Shown here: positions 28,998-37,094 of the stretch, in pieces
Numbering within the stretch: position 1 is the stretch's first letter
How the letters are laid out: each line of letters opens with the position of its first letter
Origin: Limosilactobacillus ingluviei DSM 15946
Lineage (GTDB): Bacteria > Bacillota > Bacilli > Lactobacillales > Lactobacillaceae
Direction of reading: 5' to 3'
DNA: 42,537 nucleotides
NCBI RefSeq assembly: GCF_001435775.1
Contig: NZ_AZFK01000086.1
Location: 166 to 42,702, forward strand
Program-made: the position numbers and the translations under genes
The notes under the pieces: model-generated
Told to the model about the DNA's origin: nothing
The model's input: only the letters and a program-made list of their open reading frames with translations
The model's database searches: none

Positions 28998-31913
28998 ATG
29001 ACGGATTGGCAAACAACGGAGCTACAAGCGGCATTAGTAAATAGTCTGGTGGACCAAAGTCATGGCCAGGCCAGTGTCAACTTTGGCCCGCGTCTATTGG
29101 ACAATCAAGGCACACCGACTTGGCTGACCCTGCGCCACCACTTATTGACCTGCCGACGCTTTTGTTTTAGTGTCGCCTTTATCAGTGACGCGATGGTATC
29201 AAATTTGAAACCACTGTTGCGGCAATTGGCAGCCAAGGGAGTGAAGGGCCAGTTGTTAACGGCGACGTACCTAAATTTCAACACCCCGAAAGTCTTTGCG
29301 GAACTATTGAAATTGCCTAACCTTGAGGTCAGAGTCGCCGCCGGGGCGGGCTTTCACCAGAAGGGTTACTGGTTTGATCACGGGGCTTACGCAACGTTTT
29401 TGGTGGGCAGTGCGAATTTAACGGCCGGGGCGATGTTGGGGCGCAACCAAGAGTGGATGTTGCAGTTGGATTCCCGGGCCGCTGGGGCCTTTACTGGGCA
29501 ATTTCAGCAGCTCTTTGCGCGCCAATGGGCCCAAGCGCAACCATTAACTGCGGCGTGGCTGGCCGCGTATCAGGCTAACTATCAGGCGCCGCAAGCTCAG
29601 CCACTGGCGGCCGCCCCGACGCCGGTGATTCGGCCAAACCGGATGCAAGCAGCGGCGTTGGCGGCAATTGAGCAACTGCGTGGCACCGGGGCCCGGCGTG
29701 GCTTAGTCATTTCTGCCACCGGGACGGGCAAGACGTATCTGGCGGCCTTTGCGGTGCAAGCGGCGCGGCCCCAACGGTTGTTGTTTGTGGCTCACCGGGA
29801 GCAGATTTTGCAAAAGGCGCGGCGCAGTTTTCAAAAGGTTCTGGGGGGTGCCGAACGCGATTATGGTTTGCTGACTGGCAATCGGCACGACTGGGGCGCC
29901 AAGTACCTGTTTGCGACCGTCCAAACCCTGCAAAAAAATTTGGCCGCGTTTGAACCGGCAGAATTTGATTATCTGATCATCGATGAGGTTCACCACGCCG
30001 GGGCAGCGACGTACCAAGCCTTGCTGGATTACTTTCACCCCACCTTTTGTCTGGGGTTGACGGCGACCCCGGAACGGACGGACGAAGTGAGCGTCTTTGA
30101 CCTGTTTGATCATCAAGTCGCTTATGAAATTCGCCTGCCGGAGGCCTTAGCGGCTGAAATGCTGGTGCCCTTTCACTACGTGGGGATTGCTGATTACCAA
30201 TTTACGCTCGCGGCGGACAACCAACGGGTGACGAAGTACCAAGCGCAGTTTGCGACGGGTTCAGCGCACCGGGCGGATGCCAAAGCGGTCGCGTTGTTGA
30301 CGTCAGATGAACGGGTGGCCTATTTATTGGCCCAAACGGCTTATTATGGTTACAGTGGTGACCAGGGGCACGGCTTGATTTTTTGTGCCAGTGTCTTGGA
30401 AGCAACGGAACTGGCAGCCGCTTTATGCCGGCATGGGCACCCGGCCGCGGCGCTAAGTGGGACCGACGGAATTGCGCGCCGCGAACAATTAGTGGCGCAA
30501 CTCACCGCGGGGCAGTTAGAATACTTGGTTACCGTCGATATCTTTAATGAAGGAATCGACATTCCGTGCGTTAATCAGGTTGTCTTCTTGCGCAACACCG
30601 CGTCACCAATCGTTTACCAACAGCAGTTGGGGCGGGGGTTGCGCAAGTCACCGGGGAAAGATTACCTGGTGGTGATTGATTTTATCGGGAATTTTAAGCA
30701 CAATTACCTGTTGCCCCTAGCCTTGACCGGGGCGGCGACGGCTTCGGCGGATGCTGCCCGGGCCACTGTCCAGGGGCAAACGTTGGTGGGGCAGTCGACG
30801 ATTGAATTTGAACCGGTCGCCCAGGAGCGGGTGCTGGCAACCCTGAGTCAAGCCCATTTAACGGCGCTGAGCCGGTTACGGCCCCTGTACATGGATTTAA
30901 AGGCACGTTTGGGGCGGCGCCCAGCCTTAAGTGACTTTCAGCGTTATGGGGTGGCCGATCCCTTGGTCGTGACCAGTACCGGTCCGGTGCGCAACTATGC
31001 CCAATTCTTGGCCAAAATGGGTGAACCCGTGACATTAACTGATTACCAACACCGGGTCTTGAATTTTTGCAGCGCGGAATTGCTGAATGGCAAGCGGCGC
31101 CACGAGTTGTTGTTATTAGCCCAGTTGCTTAATCAGCCGGTGGTCACCGCCCAAGCCTTTCAAGCCCAGCTGCAAGCCCACGGGTGCGTGAGTGATCCGC
31201 TGACCTTGCGCTCGGTTCACAAGGTCTTGGACTTGTCGTATTTTGCTAAGCGAGCGCGACCGACCCAGGCCGATTACGGCAGTCAACCAGTGGTGGAGTT
31301 CGTGGGAAATCACTACCAGTGGGGACCCCAAATGCGGGCGGCTTTACAGACTACGCCCCAGTTTCGCGCGCTAGTGGCCGACACGGTGAAAACGGGGTTG
31401 GCCTTGGCCCAGGCCTACCGCCCGGACCAGTTATTTACCCGGGGGCAAAAGTATACCCGCAAGGATGCGGTGCGTTTAATTAACAACCCGAAGAATTTAA
31501 ATGCCCAGATTGTGAGCGGCTATTACTTTACCAATGCCGAGTCACAGTTGCATGAGGGGATCTTCTTTGTCTCCTATCAGAAGCGACAGGGAATCAAAAA
31601 GGCATTGGCTTATCAAAATGAGTTTATTGGTCACGGGGCGTTACGCTTCTTTTTGAATGGCAAGGACATCAAACCGACCGCGAAAAACGTCCAACGGTTG
31701 CTTAGCGGCCAAGACCGCCTCCACTTGTTTGTCCAACGTTCCAATGCCCTCGATCAACAGAGCTACTATTACCTTGGGACTTGTCATTACCAAGCTGATA
31801 GTTTGACGAAGGTGGTCGACGGGGATTTGACGCGTTTGGCGGTCAATTTGGCCCTGGATACACCACTGGATGACCAACTCTTGCGCTTATTAACGGGGGA
31901 AGAAGATGCTTAA
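28998..31913 (+). CDS. PLD-like domain/SF2 helicase/DUF3427 protein
   Basis: A 971-residue protein. Residues about 45-185 resemble a phospholipase-D-type nuclease domain, with one HxK-like motif FHQKGYWFDHG and GSANLTAGAM. Residues about 210-620 are a superfamily II helicase: ISATGTGKTYLAAF (motif I), DEVHHA (II), GLTATPERTD (III), VTVDIFNEGIDIPC (V) and QQLGRGLRKSPGK (VI). The C-terminal ~330 residues match the DUF3427 type (RKDAVRLINNPKNLNAQIVSGYYF, FLNGKDIKP). Such proteins are widespread in Firmicutes and are suspected in DNA repair or defence. Function is unproven. ATG 28998 has AGGGGG 7 bp upstream. The stop overlaps the PAP2 gene by 8 bp. Confidence 0.88.
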   Translation: MTDWQTTELQAALVNSLVDQSHGQASVNFGPRLLDNQGTPTWLTLRHHLLTCRRFCFSVAFISDAMVSNLKPLLRQLAAKGVKGQLLTATYLNFNTPKVFAELLKLPNLEVRVAAGAGFHQKGYWFDHGAYATFLVGSANLTAGAMLGRNQEWMLQLDSRAAGAFTGQFQQLFARQWAQAQPLTAAWLAAYQANYQAPQAQPLAAAPTPVIRPNRMQAAALAAIEQLRGTGARRGLVISATGTGKTYLAAFAVQAARPQRLLFVAHREQILQKARRSFQKVLGGAERDYGLLTGNRHDWGAKYLFATVQTLQKNLAAFEPAEFDYLIIDEVHHAGAATYQALLDYFHPTFCLGLTATPERTDEVSVFDLFDHQVAYEIRLPEALAAEMLVPFHYVGIADYQFTLAADNQRVTKYQAQFATGSAHRADAKAVALLTSDERVAYLLAQTAYYGYSGDQGHGLIFCASVLEATELAAALCRHGHPAAALSGTDGIARREQLVAQLTAGQLEYLVTVDIFNEGIDIPCVNQVVFLRNTASPIVYQQQLGRGLRKSPGKDYLVVIDFIGNFKHNYLLPLALTGAATASADAARATVQGQTLVGQSTIEFEPVAQERVLATLSQAHLTALSRLRPLYMDLKARLGRRPALSDFQRYGVADPLVVTSTGPVRNYAQFLAKMGEPVTLTDYQHRVLNFCSAELLNGKRRHELLLLAQLLNQPVVTAQAFQAQLQAHGCVSDPLTLRSVHKVLDLSYFAKRARPTQADYGSQPVVEFVGNHYQWGPQMRAALQTTPQFRALVADTVKTGLALAQAYRPDQLFTRGQKYTRKDAVRLINNPKNLNAQIVSGYYFTNAESQLHEGIFFVSYQKRQGIKKALAYQNEFIGHGALRFFLNGKDIKPTAKNVQRLLSGQDRLHLFVQRSNALDQQSYYYLGTCHYQADSLTKVVDGDLTRLAVNLALDTPLDDQLLRLLTGEEDA

Positions 31914-32487
31914 CCAACTGATTGTGGCCCTCCTCAGCAGTGGGGCGTTAGCGGGGCTGATCTTTTTATTGCGTCGCGTGACCAAGGTGCAAGTCTGGGA
32001 TGAACGTTGGCATGCCTACTTCGTTACCGCCAACCAGGGCTGGTTTTGGCGGGGTGTCGCCTGGGTAACCCAGCCTAAGTTGATGGTGGGCTGGTGCTTC
32101 TTACTGGCGGTGGTCCAGTGGTCCACCCGTGGGTGGCTGGGGGCGTTGGGCGTGTTAGCCGGCCTGGGCGGAGCCAATGTGATTGGAATTATCATTAAGC
32201 ATACCCTGAAGCGCCCACGTCCGGTACAACATTTGGCCCATGATGATGGCTATAGTTTTCCCTCTGGCCATGTGCTGGGAACAACGGTCATGACGGTAAT
32301 GCTCTGGCAATTATATGGGCCAGCGTGGTGGTTGGCCGGCAGCTTATTGCTATGGTGGGGGCTGGTGGCATATTCCCGTTTGACCTTACGGGCCCACTAC
32401 CCCAGTGATGTTGTCGGGGCAGTCCTCTTAGCGCTCAGTTGGCTCAGCTGGTTGAAGTGGCTGATTCAATTACTGGGTTGGTTTTGA
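31906..32487 (+). CDS. PAP2-family phosphatase
   Basis: A 193-residue, roughly six-helix membrane phosphatase. The three PAP2 signatures are present in order: KHTLKRPRP (about 99-107), YSFPSGH (about 117-123) and YSRLTLRAHYPSDVVGA (about 163-179), giving the catalytic Lys/Arg, His and His-Asp. Such enzymes dephosphorylate phosphatidylglycerophosphate, phosphatidic acid or undecaprenyl diphosphate at the outer face of the membrane. The ATG overlaps the end of the helicase gene, with GGGGGAAG as ribosome binding site inside it, so the two are cotranslated although no functional link is obvious. Confidence 0.9.
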   Translation: MLNQLIVALLSSGALAGLIFLLRRVTKVQVWDERWHAYFVTANQGWFWRGVAWVTQPKLMVGWCFLLAVVQWSTRGWLGALGVLAGLGGANVIGIIIKHTLKRPRPVQHLAHDDGYSFPSGHVLGTTVMTVMLWQLYGPAWWLAGSLLLWWGLVAYSRLTLRAHYPSDVVGAVLLALSWLSWLKWLIQLLGWF

Positions 32488-32546
32488 CTGGTCGGCAGCG
32501 CAAAAAAATGATAGGCTGAAGAAAAGACAGAAAAGGCGGAAAAATA

Positions 32547-33068
32547 ATGGATGCACAATTGATTCAATTTCATATCACCCCCCAATTAGCGGACCAAGCG
32601 GCCAACGGGATTCAAATGGCGCCCAACAGTGGCTTTAATTTGGAATTCGTGGCTTTGAAAAAATACGTGGCCGAAGACCTGCGGGGGATCCCGGAGTTTC
32701 GGCGTGAATACCGGCGCAAGCTGATGCACGTCGTTGAACAATTCAACGAGTATTTCCAATGGCACGCGGAAAAAGCGGCCAAGATGAAGCATTTTCGTGA
32801 CAGCTTTGGGAAACTCGAAGACTTGAGCGACTCCGCCAAGTACTTGGTCAGCCTACTGAAGAGCGAGTTTATCATTCCGGGAGAACTGGAGCTGACGGAA
32901 ATGCGTTTGACGGGGGAATTTTCAATCTATGCCCCCGGCAGTGACAGCGAGCTAAAGCAACGGGCGCTGCAAGTTCGCGATGATTCAATTGCGACCTTTA
33001 AAGCCCAGCACCAGGCCCCGACGACGACGGTACCGCATACGACGGCCCAACCTTTTCCCGGGCAATAA
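32547..33068 (+). CDS. hypothetical protein, 173 residues
   Basis: A soluble-looking protein without signal or membrane helices. The N-terminal strand-like LIQFHITPQLADQAANGI and NSGFNLEFVALKKYV flank a highly charged helical centre (RGIPEFRREYRRKLMHVVEQFNEYF... about residues 50-85). A second half follows, SDSAKYLVSLLKSEFIIPGELELTEMRLTGEFSIYAPG, and the tail is Thr/Pro-rich (about 155-173). I do not recognise the family. AAGGCGG lies 8 bp before ATG. The gene stands alone between PAP2 and dacA. Confidence 0.7.
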   Translation: MDAQLIQFHITPQLADQAANGIQMAPNSGFNLEFVALKKYVAEDLRGIPEFRREYRRKLMHVVEQFNEYFQWHAEKAAKMKHFRDSFGKLEDLSDSAKYLVSLLKSEFIIPGELELTEMRLTGEFSIYAPGSDSELKQRALQVRDDSIATFKAQHQAPTTTVPHTTAQPFPGQ

Positions 33069-33182
33069 TTAAGGCCTGGTTACTAAATTCCTACAATTTG
33101 TTAAAAAATCCCCCGGGCATGGCGAAATCTTGTACAATGTTACCTATTGTGACAAAAATGCAAACCATGAATGGGGATTTTT

Positions 33183-34442
33183 ATGTGGAAACAAAGTGTT
33201 AATTGGCTCCGGCACCACTGGTCAGGCGTGGTGATGCTGGCGGTCTTGTTAGGCAGCTTCGTGAGCGCTCCGGTGCAAGGGGCAGCGGCGACGCGGGTGG
33301 ATGCCCGCGCGGCGGTTATGATTGATCAGCAAACCGGGCAGGTCTTGTACGCCCAAAATGCCACTAAGCGTTATCCAGTGGCTTCGGTGACCAAGATTTT
33401 AACCTTATTAGTAATTGAAGATGATATTGCCCACCACCGCTTGGATTGGGAGCAAAAAATCAAAATTGACCACGCGGTGGCGAAGTTGGCCAATGACTGG
33501 CGTTTTTCCAACGTCCAATTAAACGAAGGGGAAAGTTACACCGTTAAGGCCTTAGTGGAATCAATGATGATTGTTTCGGCCGATGGGAGTGCCGAAGCCT
33601 TGGCCTTAGCCTCGGCGGGGAGCACCCAGGCTTTTAATCAGAAGATGCAAAAGATGGCTCACCGCGCGGGGGTGACGGACGCTAAAATTTACAATATGAT
33701 TGGCCTGTCGAACGGCGAGCTGGGCCGCTACGGTCTAAAAGGGGTCGACAAGGATGCCGAAAACCTTTTTTCGGCGCAAGATATGGCGAAAATTGCGGCT
33801 TACTTGTTAAATCACTACCCCGACGTTACTAAACTGACCAGTCAAAAATTTGTCAACTTCCGGGTCACCGACGGCCAAGAGGAGCAAATGATCAATATTA
33901 ACGCTATGCTGCCAGAAAATGGTGTGGCGGCGAAGGGCGGCGAAATCGACGGGCTCAAGACCGGCTTAACCGATAAGGCCGGTAACTGTTTTGTCGGGTC
34001 GGGAACCTTTGCCAACCGGCGAATCATTACCGTTGTTTTGCATGCCCCCGGTGAGTTTAACAACCAGTTTACCCAAACCCAAAAAATGCTGGATATTGTA
34101 ATGAACCGCGCGACTCCGGTGACCTTAACCAAGGTCCAACAATTGAGTGCCCAAGTCCAAACGGTAAAAGTGGCGCATGGTCACCACCGGCACCAGACGG
34201 GGGTTAAAATTAAATCAACGGTGGTATGGGTGCCCAAGCAACTGGCCACTGCCAAGCATTGGCCAGCTAAGCTGAAGGTGCGCAGTGATCAAGATACGAT
34301 TGCGCACCGCCAGGTTCGGGCTCCCGTCAAGGCCGGCCAACGGGTGGGGACGATTACCTTGCAGTTGGCGGGGATGCCCGACTTTACTTTGCCCGCTTGG
34401 GCCACGACCAGCGTTGCCAAGCACCATTGGTGGCAGTTTTAA
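33183..34442 (+). CDS. dacA: D-alanyl-D-alanine carboxypeptidase (PBP5-like)
   Basis: A 419-residue secreted/membrane-associated low-molecular-weight penicillin-binding protein that trims the terminal D-Ala from peptidoglycan stems. A signal peptide (about 1-34, VVMLAVLLGSFVSAPVQGAAA) is followed by SVTK (S68-K71) with the acylating Ser. SAD (132-134) stands where SxN is usual. DGLKTGLTD (KTG at about 257-259) is the third motif. A C-terminal beta domain follows (RVGTITLQLAGMPDFTLPAW). An in-frame ATG at 33171 exists, but GGGGAT before 33183 makes the latter more likely. It ends at a clear terminator. Confidence 0.9.
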   Translation: MWKQSVNWLRHHWSGVVMLAVLLGSFVSAPVQGAAATRVDARAAVMIDQQTGQVLYAQNATKRYPVASVTKILTLLVIEDDIAHHRLDWEQKIKIDHAVAKLANDWRFSNVQLNEGESYTVKALVESMMIVSADGSAEALALASAGSTQAFNQKMQKMAHRAGVTDAKIYNMIGLSNGELGRYGLKGVDKDAENLFSAQDMAKIAAYLLNHYPDVTKLTSQKFVNFRVTDGQEEQMININAMLPENGVAAKGGEIDGLKTGLTDKAGNCFVGSGTFANRRIITVVLHAPGEFNNQFTQTQKMLDIVMNRATPVTLTKVQQLSAQVQTVKVAHGHHRHQTGVKIKSTVVWVPKQLATAKHWPAKLKVRSDQDTIAHRQVRAPVKAGQRVGTITLQLAGMPDFTLPAWATTSVAKHHWWQF

Positions 34443-34451
34443 TCACTTAGC

Positions 34452-34480
34452 AGCCGAGGGAAATTTCCCCGGCTTTTTTA
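34452..34480 (+). terminator. terminator of dacA
   Basis: AGCCGAGGGAAA pairs with TTTCCCCGGCT (one bulge), followed by T6. Confidence 0.85.
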
Positions 34481-34509
34481 TTTTTGCCAAGGGTCCGGGT
34501 AAAAAATTT

Positions 34510-34722
34510 TTGACGCTTCAACTTGCGATTCTAAGAAGATTATGGCCGTGATTCTTAGAAATTTGAATGGTTCGACCAATCTGACGAAAGATAATTAATT
34601 TCGCGGGGGAGGCAAAGGGGATTAGACTGCGGGTTTAACGTTGACGAGTAGAGCTAGACTTTAAAACCAGGACAATTGCTCAGAATTGCCTTAAAAATCC
34701 CGGGCGGAGCGGGGATTTTCCT
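34510..34722 (+). ncRNA. possible small RNA or leader (promoter to terminator, no ORF)
   Basis: The 397 bp between dacA and the next gene contain no convincing ORF until 34840. TTGACG (34510-34515) with TAAGAA 16 bp downstream could start transcription. A 9-bp inverted repeat, TTCTAAGAA (34529-34537) and TTCTTAGAA (34552-34560), overlaps the -10. AAAATCCC (34692-34699) and GGGATTTT (34709-34716 region) form a terminator-like hairpin. This layout fits a short untranslated RNA of about 180 nt, but the promoter match is only moderate. Confidence 0.35.
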
Positions 34723-34747
34723 CATCAAAACATCAGCAGATTATTAG

Positions 34748-34776
34748 TGGTCAAAGCCGCAAAAGGCTGTTACGAT
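34748..34776 (+). promoter_or_regulatory. possible promoter of the 31-residue membrane peptide
   Basis: TGGTCA (34748-34753), a 17-bp spacer and TACGAT (34771-34776). The match is weak to moderate. Confidence 0.35.
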
Positions 34777-34839
34777 AAGCTTGTAAACAAGAACGGGGCC
34801 TAGCGCCCGACGATTAAAAGAAAAAAAGGAGTGTTCAAT

Positions 34840-34935
34840 ATGATGTCAACGATGAGTAATGTAATTGCAATTTTGGGGTTAGTCGCACTGATTATTGTTT
34901 CATTCTCCCACGGTATTCGCAGCCGTTTCAGCTAA
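34840..34935 (+). CDS. 31-residue single-span membrane peptide
   Basis: ATGATG at 34840 opens a 31-codon frame: MMSTMSNVIAILGLVALIIVSFSHGIRSRFS. A hydrophobic span of about 17 residues (VIAILGLVALIIVSF) is followed by a basic tail, the profile of a small membrane protein with the C-terminus inside. AAAGGAG lies 8 bp before the start, and a strong terminator follows, so it looks like a genuine monocistronic gene. The second ATG could also be used. Function unknown. It resembles neither a leader peptide of AzlCD, which is on the other strand, nor a known toxin that I can name. Confidence 0.65.
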   Translation: MMSTMSNVIAILGLVALIIVSFSHGIRSRFS

Positions 34936-34960
34936 GACTTTAATCAGCAGTCGACCCCAG

Positions 34961-35003
34961 CTAAAAGGGCGCCCGATCGAAGGTGATTGGGCGCCCTTTT
35001 AGC
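34961..35003. terminator. bidirectional terminator
   Basis: CTAAAAGGGCGCCCGATC and GATTGGGCGCCCTTTTAG form a stem of about 18 bp (one G-U pair), serving the 31-residue peptide gene and the convergent azlD. Confidence 0.92.
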
Positions 35004-35012
35004 GTTAAAAAA

Positions 35013-35342
35013 TTAAAACGGCCAGTTTATGAAGAGCATATAACTACCAGTACCCAAAAGTAATGACAGGAAGGTTTGGTGCCACTTTAAATGGACCCCG
35101 GCAGTAATGAAAGCGGCCGCTAGTTCCGGCAGGCCGTGACTGGGCCCGGTCCAATTAACGTCACGCAAGCAGTAGATCACCAACATTGCCATAATCGCCC
35201 CGGGCAAAAAATCCCCGAGGCCCTGAATAAACGGGGGCGTTTGGCTGCCGGGCCGTTTGAACAGCCAAAAGGGCAACACCCGGGTTAAAAAATTGGCCAT
35301 GGCGGCAAGGCCGATGGTCGCTAAACGTTGCCAAAGGATCAT
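35013..35342 (-). CDS. azlD: AzlD-type small subunit of branched-chain amino acid exporter
   Basis: A 109-residue, four-helix membrane protein of the AzlD family, the small partner of AzlC in export of branched-chain amino acids and analogues (LIV-E family). The block LTRVLPFWLFKRPGSQTPPFIQGLGDFLPGAIMAMLVIYCL is typical. I place the start at ATG 35342, which overlaps the azlC stop (ATGA). A longer frame upstream would run into azlC. Together with the Ile T-box, the BCAA aminotransferase and the epimerase it forms part of a branched-chain theme in this window, although none of these genes is adjacent. Confidence 0.87.
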   Translation of the reverse strand: MILWQRLATIGLAAMANFLTRVLPFWLFKRPGSQTPPFIQGLGDFLPGAIMAMLVIYCLRDVNWTGPSHGLPELAAAFITAGVHLKWHQTFLSLLLGTGSYMLFINWPF

Positions 35343-36022
35343 GACTGCCGACGCCTCCAATCTAACCAACTATATTCAAGAACTAATAATAACAAGGTGA
35401 CCAGCAAAAAGTAGGTTTTCCCGACCAACCACAGGGTCAAAGCGGTTAAGACCAGCCCGCTTAAGGTACTGAGGTGATCGCTTTCCCGTTGCCACTGGTC
35501 CAAGCACAGGACGATAAACAGGGCGGTCATAACAAATTCAAGCCCGGGAATTTGCAAGGCGAGGGCTTGGCCCAAGCACCCGCCGAATAAGGCGCCACTG
35601 ATCCAATAACCATAGTCAAGCACCGTCACCCACGTATAGACGGTTTGCCGGTTGACCCCAGTTGGGACGTGCAGGGTGTAGTTGACCGCGAAGGTTTCAT
35701 CAGAAAGACCATAAATGCGCAGCCATTGTCGCCAGTCACCGCTGTCGTAACGGTTCAACATACTGACCGCGTAGAAAAACTGGCGAAAACCAACGACAAA
35801 GGTGATTAATAAGACGGTGAGGGGGTTGAAGTGTTGCGTCAGCATGGTGGCAATCACAAATTCCACGGATCCCCCGTAAATGGTAGCAGCCATTAAGGGC
35901 GGGTACCACCAGGCAAAGCCCAGGTTATGCATATATAAGCCATAGCCTAGTCCTAAGATTAAGTAGCCAAACAAAACGGGGAGGGAGGCATGCCAAGCAA
36001 CGTTAAAAGCTGAGCGCGGCAT
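35339..36022 (-). CDS. azlC: AzlC family branched-chain amino acid exporter
   Basis: A 227-residue membrane protein with five to six helices. It has FGYLILGLGYGLYMHNLGFAWWYPPLMAATIYGGSVEFVIA (the GxxFG...A...GGSxxF block of AzlC), TFVVGFRQFFYAVSMLNRY and YGLSDETFAVNY (LTDETFA motif). With AzlD it forms an exporter for valine, leucine or isoleucine surplus. GGAGA lies 6 bp before ATG 36022. It is first in a two-gene operon with a 4-bp overlap. Confidence 0.9.
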   Translation of the reverse strand: MPRSAFNVAWHASLPVLFGYLILGLGYGLYMHNLGFAWWYPPLMAATIYGGSVEFVIATMLTQHFNPLTVLLITFVVGFRQFFYAVSMLNRYDSGDWRQWLRIYGLSDETFAVNYTLHVPTGVNRQTVYTWVTVLDYGYWISGALFGGCLGQALALQIPGLEFVMTALFIVLCLDQWQRESDHLSTLSGLVLTALTLWLVGKTYFLLVTLLLLVLEYSWLDWRRRQS

Positions 36023-36083
36023 CGCGAATCTCCTTTAAATTAAAATTTGATGAAAATCAATGGCTTGATTTTACCCGCCCCAG

Positions 36084-36131
36084 CGGAAAAAAACAAGCGA
36101 CCAGGAAAAAAGCGGGTTCTTCCTGGTCGCT
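36084..36131 (-). terminator. terminator of the PPK2 gene
   Basis: On the minus strand AGCGACCAGGAA (36131-36120) pairs with TTCCTGGTCGCT (36108-36097), followed by TGTTTTTTT. It lies 5 bp after the stop codon. Confidence 0.88.
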
Positions 36132-36135
36132 GGCG

Positions 36136-37005
36136 CTATTCTTTAGCTAAAATTTTTAGGGCATCTTGCATCAATTGTTCTTGGTCCGCGGGGGTAACCG
36201 GGAATTGCAAGTTGAGTTGCTTGAGGCGCTTGACCATGATTTTGGCGACTAATAAGCGACTGGTCCATTTATCATCAGCCGGGATGATGTACCATGGATT
36301 TTCCTTGCTGGACGTAGCCTGGATGGTGTCTTGGTAGGCTTGTTGGTAAGCATCCCAAAAGCGGCGTTCGGCAATATCGGCACGTTCAAACTTCCAGTTC
36401 TTTTCGGGGCGTTCGATCCGGGCTAAGAAGCGGTTCTTTTGTTCGGCCTTGGAAACGTGGAGGAAGAACTTTAAAATCACAAAGCCGCTGTGGGTCAGGT
36501 AACTTTCGTAGTGGTTGATGTCATCACGCCGCTGGGCAAAGAAGGCCGGGGTCACGTCTGCTAGATCGTAGATTCCTGGTAAGTGGGCATTGACGATCAA
36601 TTCGGGGTGCACTTGGGAGACCAAAACGTCTTCGTAGTGAGACCGGTTTAAGATCCCGATCTCACCGCGTTCCGGCAATTGGGCGTTGATGCGCCACAAA
36701 AAATCGTGGGCCAAGTCGGTTGACGAAGGGCGTTTGAAGTTGGCTACCCGCAGCCCGCCGGGATTGACTTGTGAAAAGACATGGCTGATCAAACTGTCCT
36801 TCCCAGCCGCGTCCATCGCTTGCAAGACGACAATGATACCGTAACGGCGATCAGCAAAGAGTTTGCGTTGTTCTTGTTTGATCTTGGCCATCGTTTTGGC
36901 TAGTTCAGCCTTGGTCCCGGCTTGATCCAGGCCAGTGTCAAAACTGGTCGGGGCTGTTGCAATTTGAAAGTCAGCGTTGGTATTACGAAATTGTTTTAAA
37001 TCCAT
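36136..37005 (-). CDS. ppk2: polyphosphate kinase 2 family protein
   Basis: A 289-residue PPK2-family kinase that transfers phosphate between polyphosphate and nucleotides. Walker A is VVLQAMDAAGKDSLI (about 59-73), followed by VNPGGLRVANFKRPSSTDLAHDFLWRI. Walker B/lid is GEIGILNRSHYEDVLVSQVHPE, with the C-terminal IERPEKNWKFERADIAERRFWDAYQQAY and NPWYIIPADDKWTSRLLVAKI. I chose ATG 37005, with GGGGGG about 6 bp upstream; a longer frame to 37095 overlaps the divergent gene and lacks a ribosome binding site. Whether it makes NDPs or NTPs cannot be told. Confidence 0.9.
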   Translation of the reverse strand: MDLKQFRNTNADFQIATAPTSFDTGLDQAGTKAELAKTMAKIKQEQRKLFADRRYGIIVVLQAMDAAGKDSLISHVFSQVNPGGLRVANFKRPSSTDLAHDFLWRINAQLPERGEIGILNRSHYEDVLVSQVHPELIVNAHLPGIYDLADVTPAFFAQRRDDINHYESYLTHSGFVILKFFLHVSKAEQKNRFLARIERPEKNWKFERADIAERRFWDAYQQAYQDTIQATSSKENPWYIIPADDKWTSRLLVAKIMVKRLKQLNLQFPVTPADQEQLMQDALKILAKE

Positions 37006-37045
37006 GGTAATCCCCCCATTTTCCGCGTAAACTGGAAACAACCAT

Positions 37046-37068
37046 CCGTCAGGGCACCCCCCTGACGG
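37046..37068. repeat. inverted repeat between divergent ppk2 and a hypothetical gene
   Basis: CCGTCAGG (37046-37053) and CCTGACGG (37061-37068) are perfect 8-bp inverted copies. They sit about 40 bp before ppk2 and 27 bp before the gene at 37095, a good position for a shared operator or a 5'-UTR hairpin. Confidence 0.5.
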
Positions 37069-37094
37069 AACAAAAATTAAGGAGAAGGTAAGCA

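Noticed and set aside
34843-34935. Leader peptide controlling azlCD
   Set aside because: azlCD lies on the opposite strand and is separated by a bidirectional terminator.
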